Assembly: GCA_023421735.1 (NCBI GenBank)
Contig: JAEZSP010000079.1
Span: forward strand, 89,467-153,466
Origin: Bacillota bacterium
GTDB lineage: Bacteria; Bacillota_A; Clostridia; Christensenellales; Aristaeellaceae
Direction: 5' to 3'
DNA length: 64,000 bases
Shown: positions 34,289-44,396 of the stretch, one piece after another
Layout of the letters: every line of letters starts with the position of its first letter
Position numbering within the stretch: position 1 is the first letter of the stretch
Notes under the pieces: model-generated
What the model saw: only the letters and a program-made list of their open reading frames with translations
Told to the model about the DNA's origin: nothing
The model's database searches: none
Program-made: the position numbers and the translations under genes

Positions 34289-35232
34289 TGGAACAGAAAA
34301 AACCTCTCCTGGCCGTGCGCGGCCTCAAACAGTACTTTCGAATCAACCGCCATTACACCGTGCGCGCCGTCGATGGGGTGTCCTTTGACATCTATCCCGG
34401 CGAAACGTATGGCCTCGTGGGTGAATCGGGTTCCGGCAAGTCCACCATTGGGCGTTCCGTCATTCGGCTTTATCATCCCACGGACGGAAAAATCACCTTC
34501 GACGGCGACGACATTTCAGATCATCTGTCCTCTTCCGTGAACCGGAAGCTGCGCATCAAAATGCAGATGATCTTTCAGGACCCCATGGCGTGCCTCAACC
34601 CGCGCAAGAAGGTTTTGGACATCGTCGCGCAGGGACTCGACATCCACAAGATCCACAAGTCGCAGGCGGAGCGCGCCGAGCGCGTGTATGAGATGCTTGG
34701 CAAGGTCGGCCTCGCGCAGGAACATGCGAATCGCTATCCGCATCAGTTTTCCGGCGGACAGCGCCAGCGCATCGGCATTGCGCGCGCACTCATCATGAAT
34801 CCGGACCTGATCATCGCGGATGAGCCGATCTCCGCGCTTGATATGTCCATTCAGGCGCAGGTCGTAAACCTCATGAAGGACATTCAGAAAGAGACGAACA
34901 CCGCGTTTCTCTTCATCGCGCACGATCTTTCGATGGTCAAGTATATCTCCGACCGCATTGGCGTTTTGCACCTTGGCCACTTGGTCGAGACGGGCACCAA
35001 GCAGGAGATCTTCGATAATCCCATTCACCCCTACACGCGCTCGCTCCTGTCGGCCATTCCGCGGCCCGATCCCGCCTTTGAGAAGGCGCGGATGTCGCTT
35101 CACTATGACTACAAGACCAGCGGCATCGTCTATAACGACGGGGAGATGAATCTCGTGGACGGCACCCACTATGTGCTCGGTACGCCGCGCGAGTTTGAAA
35201 AGTGGCGCAACGAGGCCACGCCGGTGTACTGA
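34288..35232 (+). CDS. oppF: Oligopeptide ABC transporter ATPase OppF
   Basis: A 314-residue partner ATPase of OppD. Walker [11 protein letters not shown]-loop FQDPMACLNPRKKV, signature FSGGQRQRIGIARAL, Walker B LIIADEPISALD and H-loop IAHDLSM are intact. The ATG overlaps the oppD stop as TAATG. It is the last gene of the operon; a large hairpin follows 90 bp downstream. Confidence 0.94.
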   Translation: MEQKKPLLAVRGLKQYFRINRHYTVRAVDGVSFDIYPGETYGLVGESGSGKSTIGRSVIRLYHPTDGKITFDGDDISDHLSSSVNRKLRIKMQMIFQDPMACLNPRKKVLDIVAQGLDIHKIHKSQAERAERVYEMLGKVGLAQEHANRYPHQFSGGQRQRIGIARALIMNPDLIIADEPISALDMSIQAQVVNLMKDIQKETNTAFLFIAHDLSMVKYISDRIGVLHLGHLVETGTKQEIFDNPIHPYTRSLLSAIPRPDPAFEKARMSLHYDYKTSGIVYNDGEMNLVDGTHYVLGTPREFEKWRNEATPVY

Positions 35233-35322
35233 CGCGAGGAGCGAGAGGGCGGCGATCTGGACTGCCGTGGGCAATCTTGGCCCTTTTCAATCCTTGGTTG
35301 GGTGTTTTTTCTGTTCGTTTGT

Positions 35323-35364
35323 CGGATCTCCCGGGACTTGGGCCCCGGGAGATCCGAGATCTGT
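35323..35364 (+). terminator. Large hairpin closing the opp operon
   Basis: A perfect 13-bp stem CGGATCTCCCGGG / CCCGGGAGATCCG (35323-35335, 35344-35356) is followed by AGATCTGTTTT. The rest of the 300-bp gap (35233-35534) holds GC-rich dyads around 35380 and the next promoter, and no gene. Confidence 0.65.
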
Positions 35365-35475
35365 TTTGGGGGAAATTGCCGCCGGCCGGCGAAGTCGCCC
35401 CACCCAGGGTCCTCCGTTCGGCGTTTTCTGGGTCTGCGAGCGGGTGATTTGTATGTCATGCGTGGGTGATTCTTA

Positions 35476-35504
35476 TTGTTCTTTTTAGGTTTACATGTTA
35501 CACT
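35476..35504 (+). promoter_or_regulatory. Promoter of the GT2 gene
   Basis: TTGTTC (35476-35481), 17-bp spacer, TACACT (35499-35504). Confidence 0.55.
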
Positions 35505-35534
35505 GTGTATGTCAATGACGAAGGGAGAATCACC

Positions 35535-36230
35535 ATGGAGCAGATGACGCGCGTCGCACTGATCCCCGCCTATGAACCCGGGAAGGAGCTTGCCCCGCTC
35601 GCTGCAGCGCTCAAGGAAGCCGGGCTCACGGTCGTCGTCGTGGACGACGGGAGCGGTATGCGCTTTGACGGCGTGTTTGTTGCCTGTGCGGCTTGCGCGG
35701 ACGTGATTCGCTACGCGGAAAACGGAGGAAAGGGACACGCGCTCAAGGTGGGGTTTCAGCATATAAAAGAAAAGATCCCCGCGCCGTATGCGGTCGTCAC
35801 GCTGGACGCCGACGGCCAGCACAGCGTTGCGGATGCGATCCGGACGCTCGACGAGGCGCAGAAGAGTCCCGGTGCGCTCGTGCTGGGTTCGCGCAAGTTT
35901 GACGGCGATGTGCCGCTTAGAAGCCGATTTGGAAACGGCGTCACGCGGCTTGTGTTCCGGCTGATGACGGGCCGGTATGTGCGCGATACGCAGACGGGGC
36001 TGCGCGCATTTGTCGATGCGATGACGGATTTTATGTTGGGTATCGGGGGCGAGCGATATGAGTACGAGATGAACATGCTCCTGACTTGTGCGCGCGACAA
36101 GGTTCAAATGCGCGAGATCGACATCGAGACGATTTACATCGACAAGAACGCCGCGTCCCATTTCAACACGTTGAAGGACTCGGCGCGCATCTATAAGACC
36201 ATATTAAAGTTCAAAAAGGCGCCTCGCTGA
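35535..36230 (+). CDS. Family 2 glycosyltransferase (DPM1-like)
   Basis: A 231-residue GT-A-fold glycosyltransferase without membrane segments. It has ALIPAYEPGKELAPL, VVVDDGSG, NGGKGHALKVGF, TLDADGQHS (DxD-type metal site) and VRDTQTGLRAF, the pattern of dolichol-phosphate mannosyltransferase-like enzymes that charge a polyprenyl phosphate or sugar-transfer intermediates. GGGAG lies 8 nt before the ATG. The 3' end overlaps the convergent M15 peptidase gene by 20 bp. Confidence 0.88.
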   Translation: MEQMTRVALIPAYEPGKELAPLAAALKEAGLTVVVVDDGSGMRFDGVFVACAACADVIRYAENGGKGHALKVGFQHIKEKIPAPYAVVTLDADGQHSVADAIRTLDEAQKSPGALVLGSRKFDGDVPLRSRFGNGVTRLVFRLMTGRYVRDTQTGLRAFVDAMTDFMLGIGGERYEYEMNMLLTCARDKVQMREIDIETIYIDKNAASHFNTLKDSARIYKTILKFKKAPR

Positions 36231-37377
36231 CCACGGATGTGAGGATATATTTGCCCGTACTCTTATCCGCGCTCGTCGCTTCGAGCGCGTCGAGGTCGTT
36301 GAAGTGCCACCATTCGGACGCGAGCGGCGTGAGCCCCGCGTCCGTCATATATTTTTGGAGCCGCTTTGCAGGCGCATTCATGGATTTGGACAGCGTGGCA
36401 CTCTTCCATGCGGTGCGCGAGCTGCCGCTCACGGGGCCCGTGAACGTGGCGGCTGCCTCGCTTAGCTCATGCATCGGGGTCGGCATGTCGTAGTTTGTCG
36501 ATCCCGCGACAATCGTATAGCCATAAGCGCCCGCGCGCTTTTCTTCCGTCTGTGTCACCTTCGCAAGGCTCACGTCCACCGCGCCGCCGCGCTGGTGGTT
36601 GGAAAGTCGCGTCGACGCAAACCATGAAAGTGCCCAAGGTGCGGACGAGATGCCCGCCATTACGGTCTGATCGGAATTTGCCAGCTTTTGAAGCGCCCGG
36701 ACGATGGTCATCTGTACGTCATAGGGACGATAGGCCTCGTAGAGCACCAATGTCTCCCCGTTTTTGAGCGCGGCCTTTTGCGCGGCGTTTATTTTTTGGG
36801 CCATGGGATACAAAACAGGCATGATAAATGCGCGCGTGCCGAGCCGCGCGTTTTCCTGTTTGCCGGGATAAAGTCCCACGCCGGTGATCCCAGGAATTTC
36901 CTTTCCGGAGGAATGCAAAATGGAGGAATAGGTGTTCGTCGCATTATAGACGATAGAGGGCACGATGTCCGGGAGATTGATGAGGCAGTAACGCGCGTAG
37001 AGGTAACCGTCGGCGTCCCCGACCCGTACATGCAGCCAGTCGCCCGCCTCGCCGAGAATCAAAAATGCGTCGCCGGGCGACAATGCCTTTAAAAGCTGGG
37101 ATGAGGCGGAAGCCCCTGCGCGCAGATTGAGCGCCACGGACGCAAACCCTGTGGCACCCTTGAGGGGCAGCTCGAATGTCGTCGATTTGAGCGGTGCCGC
37201 GGTGGGCGTGGGTGCGGGCGTCGGCAGGGCGGTTGGCGTTTCAAAAGGCATGAGGGTTGGAATGGGCGTGGGCAATACGGGCGCCGCCTTTTGCCGCACG
37301 TTCCAGAAAAACGCAAAAACGAGAGCCGCCGCCAGAACGCCAATTGCAATGAACGTATAAATCGTACGCTTTTGCAT
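36211..37377 (-). CDS. SH3-domain M15 peptidase, VanX-like D-Ala-D-Ala dipeptidase
   Basis: A 388-residue membrane-anchored cell-wall peptidase. One N-terminal helix (residues 4-24) and a Pro/Thr linker with TPxP repeats (35-62) are followed by a bacterial SH3 domain (about 75-130, LNLRAGASASSQLLKALSPGD) and a zinc peptidase domain. Zinc ligands fit the M15 pattern SNHQRGGAVDVSL and the catalytic EWWHFND near the C-terminus, closest to VanX/DdpX. As an exported enzyme it more likely recycles wall peptides than confers vancomycin resistance. GGAGG lies 10 nt before the ATG at 37377. Confidence 0.88.
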   Translation of the reverse strand: MQKRTIYTFIAIGVLAAALVFAFFWNVRQKAAPVLPTPIPTLMPFETPTALPTPAPTPTAAPLKSTTFELPLKGATGFASVALNLRAGASASSQLLKALSPGDAFLILGEAGDWLHVRVGDADGYLYARYCLINLPDIVPSIVYNATNTYSSILHSSGKEIPGITGVGLYPGKQENARLGTRAFIMPVLYPMAQKINAAQKAALKNGETLVLYEAYRPYDVQMTIVRALQKLANSDQTVMAGISSAPWALSWFASTRLSNHQRGGAVDVSLAKVTQTEEKRAGAYGYTIVAGSTNYDMPTPMHELSEAAATFTGPVSGSSRTAWKSATLSKSMNAPAKRLQKYMTDAGLTPLASEWWHFNDLDALEATSADKSTGKYILTSVVSEAPF

Positions 37378-37463
37378 CCTGTTCCCACCTCCTTCGATCA
37401 TTTTTCCCCCGAATCCAATTCCCATGCGCGGGGAATAGTAGACCTAAAAAAACGGAGGCCGTC

Positions 37464-38891
37464 ATGCGATCCATTTGGCAAACCGAATCCACTCCATCTT
37501 ATCCCCCGCTTGGGGAAGACGTGCGCGTGGACGCGTGCGTGATCGGCGCGGGCGTCGCGGGGCTGAACTGCGCCTATCTGCTTCAAAAGGCGGGGCTGCG
37601 CACGGCGGTGATCGAGGCAAGGCGCGTCGGTGCGGGGACATCCAGTCGCACGACGGGCAAGATCACCGCCCAGCACGATCTCATTTACGATTTTCTTGCG
37701 CGCACATCCGGCGACGATGCCGCGCACATTTATGCCGAGATCAACGCGCGCGCGCTCGAGACCTATGAACAAATCATTCGGGAAGAGGGCATCGACTGCG
37801 ACTTTGTGCGCGCCGATTCGTTCGTGTTCGCGCGGGGCGATGCGACGTCCCTCGAAAATGAGCGCAAGGCCATGAAGCGGGTGGGTCTCGACGCGTACCT
37901 GACGGATCGCGCCGCACTCCCATTTCCCGTGACGGCGGCGCTCGGACTGCGCAATCAGGCGCACTTTCATCCCGTGAAGTACATGGATGCCATTGCCCGC
38001 CGCGTGCCCGTGTACGAGGATATCCGCGCGCTTGCGGTAGAAGGAAACACCGTGCGCACGGCGCACGGGACGATTACCGCCGACCGCATCGTCGTTGCGA
38101 CGCGCTTTCCCTTTGTCAACGCGCCCGGCTACTACTTTTTGCGGATGCATCAGGAGATGAGCTGCATCGTCGCGCTCGCGGGCACGCCGCTTTTTGAGGG
38201 CATGTACATTGACCGGGCGGATGGTGGTCTGTCCGTGCGGCCCTGGCAGGACAAACGCCTCGTCTGCGGCGGAAGTTGGCGCACGGGGGAGAACCCGGGG
38301 AACCAATATGACGAACTCGAACGCAAGGCGGGGGATATGTTCCCCGGCGCGACGCCCGTTGCGCGTTGGTCGGCGGAGGACTGCGTGACGCAGGATCGAC
38401 TGCCCTTCGTGGGTCACTATGGCGCGCATACGGAGAATCTTTACGTCGCAACGGGATTCAATAAATGGGGCATGTCGCTCTCCATGGCGGCTGCGCTCGT
38501 GCTGACGGACTTGATTGGGGGCAAAAAGACGCCCGCGGCGCGCCTCTTTTCGCCGCGCCGCACGCCGATCCACGGCATGAAGGCGCTGGGAGACGACATG
38601 ATTGCGAGCATGAAGGGGTTCGCGCGGCACCTGAAGATTCCGGACGACGTGTGCGCGGATGTTCAAAAAGGCGAGGCGCGCGCGGTGGAGCACGATGGAC
38701 GTAAAATCGGCGCGTATCGCGATGAAGAAGGTGCGCTTCACATGGTGTCGCTCACCTGTCCGCACCTGGGCTGTCTGCTTTCCTGGAACCCCGACGAGCG
38801 CACCTGGGACTGCCCCTGTCACGGTTCGCGCTTCGACTTCGACGGGAATTTACTCGATGGTCCCGCACAGGACAATGTTCCGCCCTTGTGA
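37464..38891 (+). CDS. FAD-dependent oxidoreductase fused to a Rieske [2Fe-2S] domain
   Basis: A 475-residue two-domain protein. Residues 23-380 form a DAO-type FAD oxidoreductase (CVIGAGVAGLNCAYLLQKAG dinucleotide fold, GTSSRTTGKITAQHD, ATGFNKWGMSLSMAAALV). Residues about 395-475 form a Rieske domain with ligands Cys432, His434, Cys450 and His453 in CPHLGC and CPCHGS. This fusion is known in Firmicutes and cyanobacteria; the substrate is unknown. GGAGG precedes the ATG by 6 nt. It is transcribed divergently from the M15 peptidase. Confidence 0.92.
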   Translation: MRSIWQTESTPSYPPLGEDVRVDACVIGAGVAGLNCAYLLQKAGLRTAVIEARRVGAGTSSRTTGKITAQHDLIYDFLARTSGDDAAHIYAEINARALETYEQIIREEGIDCDFVRADSFVFARGDATSLENERKAMKRVGLDAYLTDRAALPFPVTAALGLRNQAHFHPVKYMDAIARRVPVYEDIRALAVEGNTVRTAHGTITADRIVVATRFPFVNAPGYYFLRMHQEMSCIVALAGTPLFEGMYIDRADGGLSVRPWQDKRLVCGGSWRTGENPGNQYDELERKAGDMFPGATPVARWSAEDCVTQDRLPFVGHYGAHTENLYVATGFNKWGMSLSMAAALVLTDLIGGKKTPAARLFSPRRTPIHGMKALGDDMIASMKGFARHLKIPDDVCADVQKGEARAVEHDGRKIGAYRDEEGALHMVSLTCPHLGCLLSWNPDERTWDCPCHGSRFDFDGNLLDGPAQDNVPPL

Positions 38892-38914
38892 AACGGTTGA
38901 AATTAGTGTATAAT
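38886..38914 (+). promoter_or_regulatory. Promoter of prs
   Basis: TTGTGA (38886-38891), 17-bp spacer, TATAAT (38909-38914); the -35 overlaps the stop of the Rieske-fusion gene. Confidence 0.6.
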
Positions 38915-38960
38915 ACCCCTGTCAATCAGGAACCAATGGACAGGCAAAGGAGCGAGAAGG

Positions 38961-40163
38961 GTGAGCTTAATAGAGCCAATATTCAGCGCGAACGGCGATG
39001 CCTGCGGCCCGCAGACCTCGGTGGGGCCGCTTGGGATCATCGCGTTGCCGGGCACGCAGGAAATCGCGGGTAAAATCAACCGGTATCTGGTCGAGTGGAG
39101 AAATCAGCCGGAAAACGGCAACGGCCTTTTGATGGCGCAGCCGGGTTACGCCCGGGACGACTTTATCATCGACGCATCCTTACCCCGATTCGGCAATGGC
39201 GAGGGCAAGGGAATCATCCGGGAAACCGTGCGCGGCTACGACGTCTACATCCTCTGCGATATTGGCAATTACGGGGAAACTTACTCCATGTTCGGGATCA
39301 ATTATCCCATGTCCCCGGACGATCATTTTCAGAACCTCAAACGCGTCATCGCCGCGATGGGCGGCAAAGCAAAGAGAATTACAGTCGTCATGCCCATGCT
39401 TTATGAGGCGCGGCAGCACAGGCGCATGGCGCGTGAATCGCTCGATTGCGCGATCGCGCTGCAGGAGTTGGTTCAGATGGGCGTTGATAACCTCATCGCC
39501 TTTGACGCGCACGATCCGCGCGTCCAAAACGCCATCCCCCTGCACGGATTCGAGAACATCATGCCCACCTATCAGATGCTCAAGGCGCTGATCCGCTGCG
39601 AACCGGAGCTTTCCATCCACCAGGACCGGATGATGATCGTCGCCCCGGACGAGGGCGGCATGAGCAGGAACATCTACTATGCCACGTTCATGGGTCTCGA
39701 CCTCGGCATGTTCTATAAAAGGCGGGACTATACGCATATCATCAACGGCAGAAATCCCATCATCGCACACGAGTACATCGGCGCGGACGTCGCGGGCAAG
39801 GATATCCTGATCGCGGACGACATCCTCTCCTCCGGCGATTCCATGCTCGATCTTGCAACGGAACTGAAAAAACGCAACGCCCGCAATATCTATATGTTCA
39901 TTACATACGCCCTCTTTACGGACGGCCTCGGCGCGTTCAATAAGGCGTATCGCGAGGGCGTTATCACGCGGCTTTTCTCGACGAACCTGACGTACCGCAC
40001 GCCGGAGCTCAAGGCCGCGCCGTGGTTCCGCGAGGTGGATCTATCCAAGTACATCGCCTATATCATCGCAACGCTCAATCACGACCGTTCGGTCTCGGCG
40101 CTCCTTGATCCCGCGGTGCGCGTCGCCGCACTTCTCAAAAAGAAGCGCCAAACGGAAGTGTAA
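38961..40163 (+). CDS. prs: Ribose-phosphate pyrophosphokinase (long clostridial form)
   Basis: Makes PRPP from ribose-5-phosphate and ATP for purine, pyrimidine, His and Trp synthesis. At 400 residues it is longer than classical PrsA (about 315), as in a clostridial subgroup. Recognisable segments are YDVYILCDIGNYGETYSMFG, RITVVMPMLYEARQHRR, NLIAFDAHDPRVQNA, IVAPDEGGMSRN and the PRPP loop LIADDILSSGDSM. The start is GTG at 38961, with AAGGAG 8-9 nt upstream. A strong terminator follows. Confidence 0.93.
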   Translation: MSLIEPIFSANGDACGPQTSVGPLGIIALPGTQEIAGKINRYLVEWRNQPENGNGLLMAQPGYARDDFIIDASLPRFGNGEGKGIIRETVRGYDVYILCDIGNYGETYSMFGINYPMSPDDHFQNLKRVIAAMGGKAKRITVVMPMLYEARQHRRMARESLDCAIALQELVQMGVDNLIAFDAHDPRVQNAIPLHGFENIMPTYQMLKALIRCEPELSIHQDRMMIVAPDEGGMSRNIYYATFMGLDLGMFYKRRDYTHIINGRNPIIAHEYIGADVAGKDILIADDILSSGDSMLDLATELKKRNARNIYMFITYALFTDGLGAFNKAYREGVITRLFSTNLTYRTPELKAAPWFREVDLSKYIAYIIATLNHDRSVSALLDPAVRVAALLKKKRQTEV

Positions 40164-40199
40164 CGGGGGAAGAATACGGGTATCATTGAATTACGGCAT

Positions 40200-40232
40200 G
40201 GGCGCGTCACGCATGACGCGCCCGTTTTGTTT
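40200..40232 (+). terminator. Terminator of prs
   Basis: The 10-bp perfect stem GGGCGCGTCA / TGACGCGCCC with loop CGCA is followed by GTTTTGTTT. Confidence 0.85.
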
Positions 40233-40244
40233 GGAGGTGTTCCC

Positions 40245-42197
40245 GTGAATCGGTTGATGCATGAAAAGTCGCCCTATCTTCTCCAGCATGCGGACAATCC
40301 CGTGGACTGGTTCCCCTGGGGCGAGGAGGCGCTTGAAAAGGCAAAGAAGGAAGACAAGCCCATCTTCTTGAGCATCGGATATTCGACCTGCCACTGGTGT
40401 CACGTCATGGCGCATGAATCCTTCGAGGACGATGCGGTCGCGCGCGCGCTCAATGAAGGGTTCGTGCCCATCAAGGTCGACCGCGAGGAGCGGCCGGATG
40501 TAGATCAGGTGTATATGAACGCATGCGTGGCGACGACCGGCGCGGGCGGATGGCCGCTCACCGCATTTCTTGCGCCCGATCAGAAGCCGTTTTTGCTCGC
40601 GACGTATCTGCCCAAGCGGGCGCGCTACGGACAGCCGGGGTTGATGGAGGTGCTGGAAACCGTCTCGCGTATGTGGCGAACACAGCGCGCATCGCTCCTC
40701 ACCCGCGCAGACCGCATCACAGCGCACATCGCAGAGACCGCGCCCGCAGACGAAGCGGAGATCGCGCCGGAGACGCTCGACCGCGCCGCGGAGGCGCTGC
40801 TTTCAGATTATGTGCCTAGCGCGGCGCGCTTCGGCGCGGCGCCGCTGTTTCCCATGCCGATGCGCCTCCTGTTCCTTGCGCGGCAGGGCGAGGCGGGACA
40901 AAGCGCCGCGCGCGCGGTACTCGAACGGATGGCGCGCGGCGGGATATTCGATCATGTGGGCGGCGGATTCTCGCGCTATTCGACGGATGATAAATGGCTG
41001 ATTCCGCACTTTGAGAAGATGCTTTATGACAACGCGCTGTTGGCCTATGCCTGTGCGGAGGTTGCTTCGATTGCGGGAGACGCGTTTCTTGCGCGTGCTG
41101 CTGAGCGGACAATCAACTATGTTCTGCGCGAATTGCGTGACCCATCGGGCGGTTTTTATTGTGCGCAGGACGCGGACAGCGAGGGGCGCGAGGGGCTCTT
41201 TTACGCTTTCGAGTATTCCGAAATTTTGGAAGTCGTCGGCGCGCAGGGCGCGATCTTTGCAAAGCGGTTCGGGATGACGCAGGAGGGAAATTTCGAAGGG
41301 CGCGCGGTGCCGAATCTACTGGGAGATTCCGCCTTTCGAACCGCCTGGGCGGAAAACGCGGACGCGCTTACCGGACTGCGAACCTATCGCGCAAATCGGT
41401 TTTCCCTGGGCCGGGACGACAAGATACTGACTTCTTGGAACGGACTCATGATCGCGGCGCTCAGCCGTGCGGGAATGCTGCTCAACCGTGGGGATTGGAT
41501 CACGTCCGCAACGCGCGCCATTGATTTCGTGAACGGCAACATGCGCGCCCCGGACGGCGGGCTGTTTGCGCGCGATCGGGCAGAGATTCCCGGTACGCTC
41601 GAGGACTATGCGTTTTTTGCGTGGGGACTGCTCGAACACTACCACGCGACGCTTGCGCAAGAGGACCTTCTCGAAGCCGCGCGGGTCGCAAACGAGGCGC
41701 ATACGCGCTTTTTCGACGAAAAAAACGGCGGCTATTTCATGACCGCCGCGCAAACGCTCGTCGCGCGTCCCAAGGAAGTCTTCGACGGGCCGATTCCCTC
41801 CGGAAACGGCGCGATGGCGCTGGTTTTGACGGAACTTACCACCTATTCGCTCGACGATGTATGGCGTCAGCGGCGCGACCGCCAGTTCTCGTTTCTTTCG
41901 GGCGGCCTCACAAAACAACCCGCCGCGCATGCGCTCGCGCTGGTCGCGCTGCGGTCGCTCTTTTTCGAGGACCGCAAGGTGGTTGCCGCCTGCGCCAACG
42001 AGGATGCGGCAAAAACAGCGCGCGCCGTGCTCCTGAACGATTTGGGCAACAACCACCCCATCGTCCTGACCCCGCAGAACCAGGCGCGTTTGATAGAATT
42101 TGCCGACCATCCGCTGCCCGAAGCGGGCGTTAAATGGTATATCTGCGAAAATGGCGCGTGCCGGGAAGCGGAAGATGCCGTTTTTCAATCATCATGA
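40245..42197 (+). CDS. YyaL/DUF255 thioredoxin-domain protein (spermatogenesis-associated 20 type)
   Basis: A 650-residue protein. Residues 1-165 form a thioredoxin-like DUF255 domain with the family opening [24 protein letters not shown] and the redox motif STCHWCHVM (CHWC). The remainder is an (alpha/alpha)6 barrel like N-acyl-glucosamine epimerases ([26 protein letters not shown], read in parts; [14 protein letters not shown]). The family is conserved from bacteria to mammals without a defined function. The start is GTG with GGAGG 8 nt before it. Its end overlaps sdaAA by 6 bp. Confidence 0.93.
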   Translation: MNRLMHEKSPYLLQHADNPVDWFPWGEEALEKAKKEDKPIFLSIGYSTCHWCHVMAHESFEDDAVARALNEGFVPIKVDREERPDVDQVYMNACVATTGAGGWPLTAFLAPDQKPFLLATYLPKRARYGQPGLMEVLETVSRMWRTQRASLLTRADRITAHIAETAPADEAEIAPETLDRAAEALLSDYVPSAARFGAAPLFPMPMRLLFLARQGEAGQSAARAVLERMARGGIFDHVGGGFSRYSTDDKWLIPHFEKMLYDNALLAYACAEVASIAGDAFLARAAERTINYVLRELRDPSGGFYCAQDADSEGREGLFYAFEYSEILEVVGAQGAIFAKRFGMTQEGNFEGRAVPNLLGDSAFRTAWAENADALTGLRTYRANRFSLGRDDKILTSWNGLMIAALSRAGMLLNRGDWITSATRAIDFVNGNMRAPDGGLFARDRAEIPGTLEDYAFFAWGLLEHYHATLAQEDLLEAARVANEAHTRFFDEKNGGYFMTAAQTLVARPKEVFDGPIPSGNGAMALVLTELTTYSLDDVWRQRRDRQFSFLSGGLTKQPAAHALALVALRSLFFEDRKVVAACANEDAAKTARAVLLNDLGNNHPIVLTPQNQARLIEFADHPLPEAGVKWYICENGACREAEDAVFQSS

Positions 42198-43037
42198 CTG
42201 GCATACCTTGCAGCTCGCGCAGCCGCCGCGTCCCGTTTCGCGCAGATCGCGGGGGAGAGAGCGCCCGACGCGCCCCATGGCGTCGATGATGTCGTCGGGA
42301 TCGAGCGGGAGACGCGCGTCCGCAGTCGCAAGGTCGGCGGAGGTGAAAGCGGCTGCGACCCCGATGACGTTGCGATAGACGCAGGGAATTTCCACCAAAC
42401 CCTGCACGGGGTCGCATACGAGTCCCATGAGGTTCATCAGCGCGAATCCGGCAGCCTTTGCGCATGCGCGGGGCGGGGTGCCTGCGAGTTGGGAAAGCGC
42501 GGCGGCCGCCATGGCTGCGGCGGAACCGACCTCGGCCTGACAGCCGCCCTCCGCGCCGGAGATGGTTGCGCGCCGCGCGATCACCGCGCCGACGCCTGCC
42601 GCGCAAAACAGCGCGTCTAGAAGCATGTCGTCCGAATAGCCGAACCGCTCCTTTGCAGACAAAAGCGCACCGGGCAGTATGCCGCACGCACCGGCAGTCG
42701 GTGCGGCGACGATGCGGCCCATGGATGCATTCAATTCCGCGACGGCCAGCGCGTAGGCTTCTGCGCGCGCAAGCGCCTCTCCGCCGGGCGCCGCGTCTTT
42801 TGCGGCAAACAGCTTCGCCGCCTGTCCGCCCGTCAGGCCGGACACGGATTTCGTCGCGGGGTCGAGCCCCTGCGAAACGGACTCGAACATGACAAGAAGA
42901 GCCTCGCGCATGCGCGCCGTGACCGCCGCCTCGTCAAGCCGATCCTGTTCAACCTGAAGAAGGAGCGCCGCGCGCCCCAAAGTGATTCCATCCGTTTCCG
43001 CGCGCTCCACGAGTTCGCGCAAAGAGGTTATTTCCAT
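42192..43037 (-). CDS. sdaAA: L-serine dehydratase, iron-sulphur-dependent, alpha subunit
   Basis: Deaminates L-serine to pyruvate using a [4Fe-4S] cluster. The 281-residue alpha chain has [53 protein letters not shown] and the C-terminal CASCKVC, which supply the cluster cysteines. The ATG at 43037 has GAGGTG 8 nt before it. sdaAB lies 196 bp upstream, a wider gap than usual; the gap holds GC-rich dyads (for example around 43080-43100) and no gene. Confidence 0.94.
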   Translation of the reverse strand: MEITSLRELVERAETDGITLGRAALLLQVEQDRLDEAAVTARMREALLVMFESVSQGLDPATKSVSGLTGGQAAKLFAAKDAAPGGEALARAEAYALAVAELNASMGRIVAAPTAGACGILPGALLSAKERFGYSDDMLLDALFCAAGVGAVIARRATISGAEGGCQAEVGSAAAMAAAALSQLAGTPPRACAKAAGFALMNLMGLVCDPVQGLVEIPCVYRNVIGVAAAFTSADLATADARLPLDPDDIIDAMGRVGRSLPRDLRETGRGGCASCKVCQS

Positions 43038-43233
43038 GTCATTTGCACCTCGTTCGTTACCCAACCCCGATCGGCTGGGCGGGCGGGGGATATCCCGCCG
43101 CCAAAATGATCCATACGCTGATTTCTCGCGCGTTGGATGAGCCTCGCGCACGATCCGTTTTGAAAGTCCGATTTGGAATGCCTGTATACCGCACCAATCC
43201 TACGCGCGCAGACGGAGGTTTCTGCCGGTTCCC

Positions 43234-43893
43234 TCAAAATCTTTGCACGTAAGCCACACCCGAAATGTGCGCAACGGCGCGCAGTTCGTCGCGCAGGGCG
43301 AGGGGCACGTCGCCGTCGACTTCGATGGCCATGACGGCCTGTCCGCCCTCGCAGGCGCGGAAGACCTGCATGGTGGCGATGTTGACGCCATGCGCGGCGA
43401 TGATGCCGGAGACGTGCGCGATGACGCCGGGGAGATCGACGTGCCGCACGACGATGGTATCCTGCGCCACGCGAAACGACACGGCGAGGTCGTCGATCAT
43501 ATCGACGCGGATTGCACCCCCGCCGACGGAACTCGCGCGCAGGGAGACGGTCGCGCCGGAAACGCCCCGGAGGGCAAGGACCGCGGTATTCGGATGCGCC
43601 GCCTCGATTTCGGTTGTTCCAATGGTAAACTGGAGGCCCTGTGCGCGCGCGATGGACAGCGCGTCACGTATGCGCGGGTCGTCGACGCCCATGCCCATCA
43701 GTCCCGCGATGAGCGCGCGGTCGGTGCCGTGTCCTGCGTATGTGTCTGCAAAGGAGCCGTGAAACAGAATCTCCGCGCGCACGACGTCCTCGCCCAGTAT
43801 CTTGCGCGCAACCAGGCCGATGCGCGCCGCGCCGGCGGTGTGCGAGCTCGACGGACCGATCATGATCGGCCCGACGATATCGAAAAGTGTCAT
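43234..43893 (-). CDS. sdaAB: L-serine dehydratase, iron-sulphur-dependent, beta subunit
   Basis: A 219-residue beta chain. The N-terminal signature IVGPIMIGPSSSHTAGAARIG is followed by the beta domain (HGSFADTYAGHGTDRAL) and a C-terminal ACT domain from about residue 148 (HVDLPGVIAHVSGIIAAHGVNIATM), which may sense an amino acid. The ATG has AGGAG upstream and overlaps the previous gene by 4 bp (ATGA). Confidence 0.95.
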   Translation of the reverse strand: MTLFDIVGPIMIGPSSSHTAGAARIGLVARKILGEDVVRAEILFHGSFADTYAGHGTDRALIAGLMGMGVDDPRIRDALSIARAQGLQFTIGTTEIEAAHPNTAVLALRGVSGATVSLRASSVGGGAIRVDMIDDLAVSFRVAQDTIVVRHVDLPGVIAHVSGIIAAHGVNIATMQVFRACEGGQAVMAIEVDGDVPLALRDELRAVAHISGVAYVQRF

Positions 43894-44396
43894 GCCGCGT
43901 TCTCCTTTGCGATTTCAAAAAGCCGCGCGCGCAGTGCCTCGTCGGGCTGCATGTTTGCGAGCCGTATGCCCTTATCGTCTTCATAGGCGACGACCAGCAC
44001 CTCGATGTCCGCGCGCGCACGTGTGTAATTCGAGGGATGCGCGCCGGTATATTTCTTCTGTGCGTCTTCGGGTGAACCGACGAACGTGATTTTGCGGGTG
44101 ATGATCTGGGTAGCCATGCGCGGGCGCATGCCGCCGTAGATCCGGTCGATCCGGAGGGTCAGCCCCTCGAGCGTGTACTCGTACTCCATAATGAAATTCC
44201 GGACAATGCCAAGTGCGAGGACTGCGCCGAGAATCCAAAAGACGATGGACGCCTGCAAAGGCGCGTTTTCAAAGCCGGATAGATAGGTGTATGCCGCGGC
44301 GGCAAATTGTCCCGCGAGCAGGATTGTCACGATTCCCAGGATCAAAAGGATTCCCTGCCACCACTTGAGTTTAGGATTTGCCAGTCGCTGCCGCAT
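43890..44396 (-). CDS. Membrane protein of unknown function
   Basis: A 168-residue protein with two N-terminal membrane helices (GILLILGIVTILLAGQFAAAA and ASIVFWILGAVLALGIV) and a soluble PH-like C-terminal half (EYEYTLEGLTLRIDRIYGGMRPRM, quoted in parts, then ITFVGSPEDAQKKYTG). No family function is known to me. It overlaps the ABC-F gene by 26 bp and sdaAB by 4 bp, so it is part of the same operon. Confidence 0.78.
   Translation of the reverse strand: MRQRLANPKLKWWQGILLILGIVTILLAGQFAAAAYTYLSGFENAPLQASIVFWILGAVLALGIVRNFIMEYEYTLEGLTLRIDRIYGGMRPRMATQIITRKITFVGSPEDAQKKYTGAHPSNYTRARADIEVLVVAYEDDKGIRLANMQPDEALRARLFEIAKENAA

Noticed and set aside
36211..37377. Vancomycin resistance determinant (vanX)
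   Set aside because: The peptidase is VanX-like but exported, carries an SH3 domain and has no vanH/vanA/vanRS neighbours.
37398..38822. A 474-codon minus-strand frame opposite the Rieske-fusion gene
   Set aside because: Composition rich in Arg/His with no motifs; the plus-strand gene has intact FAD and Rieske signatures.
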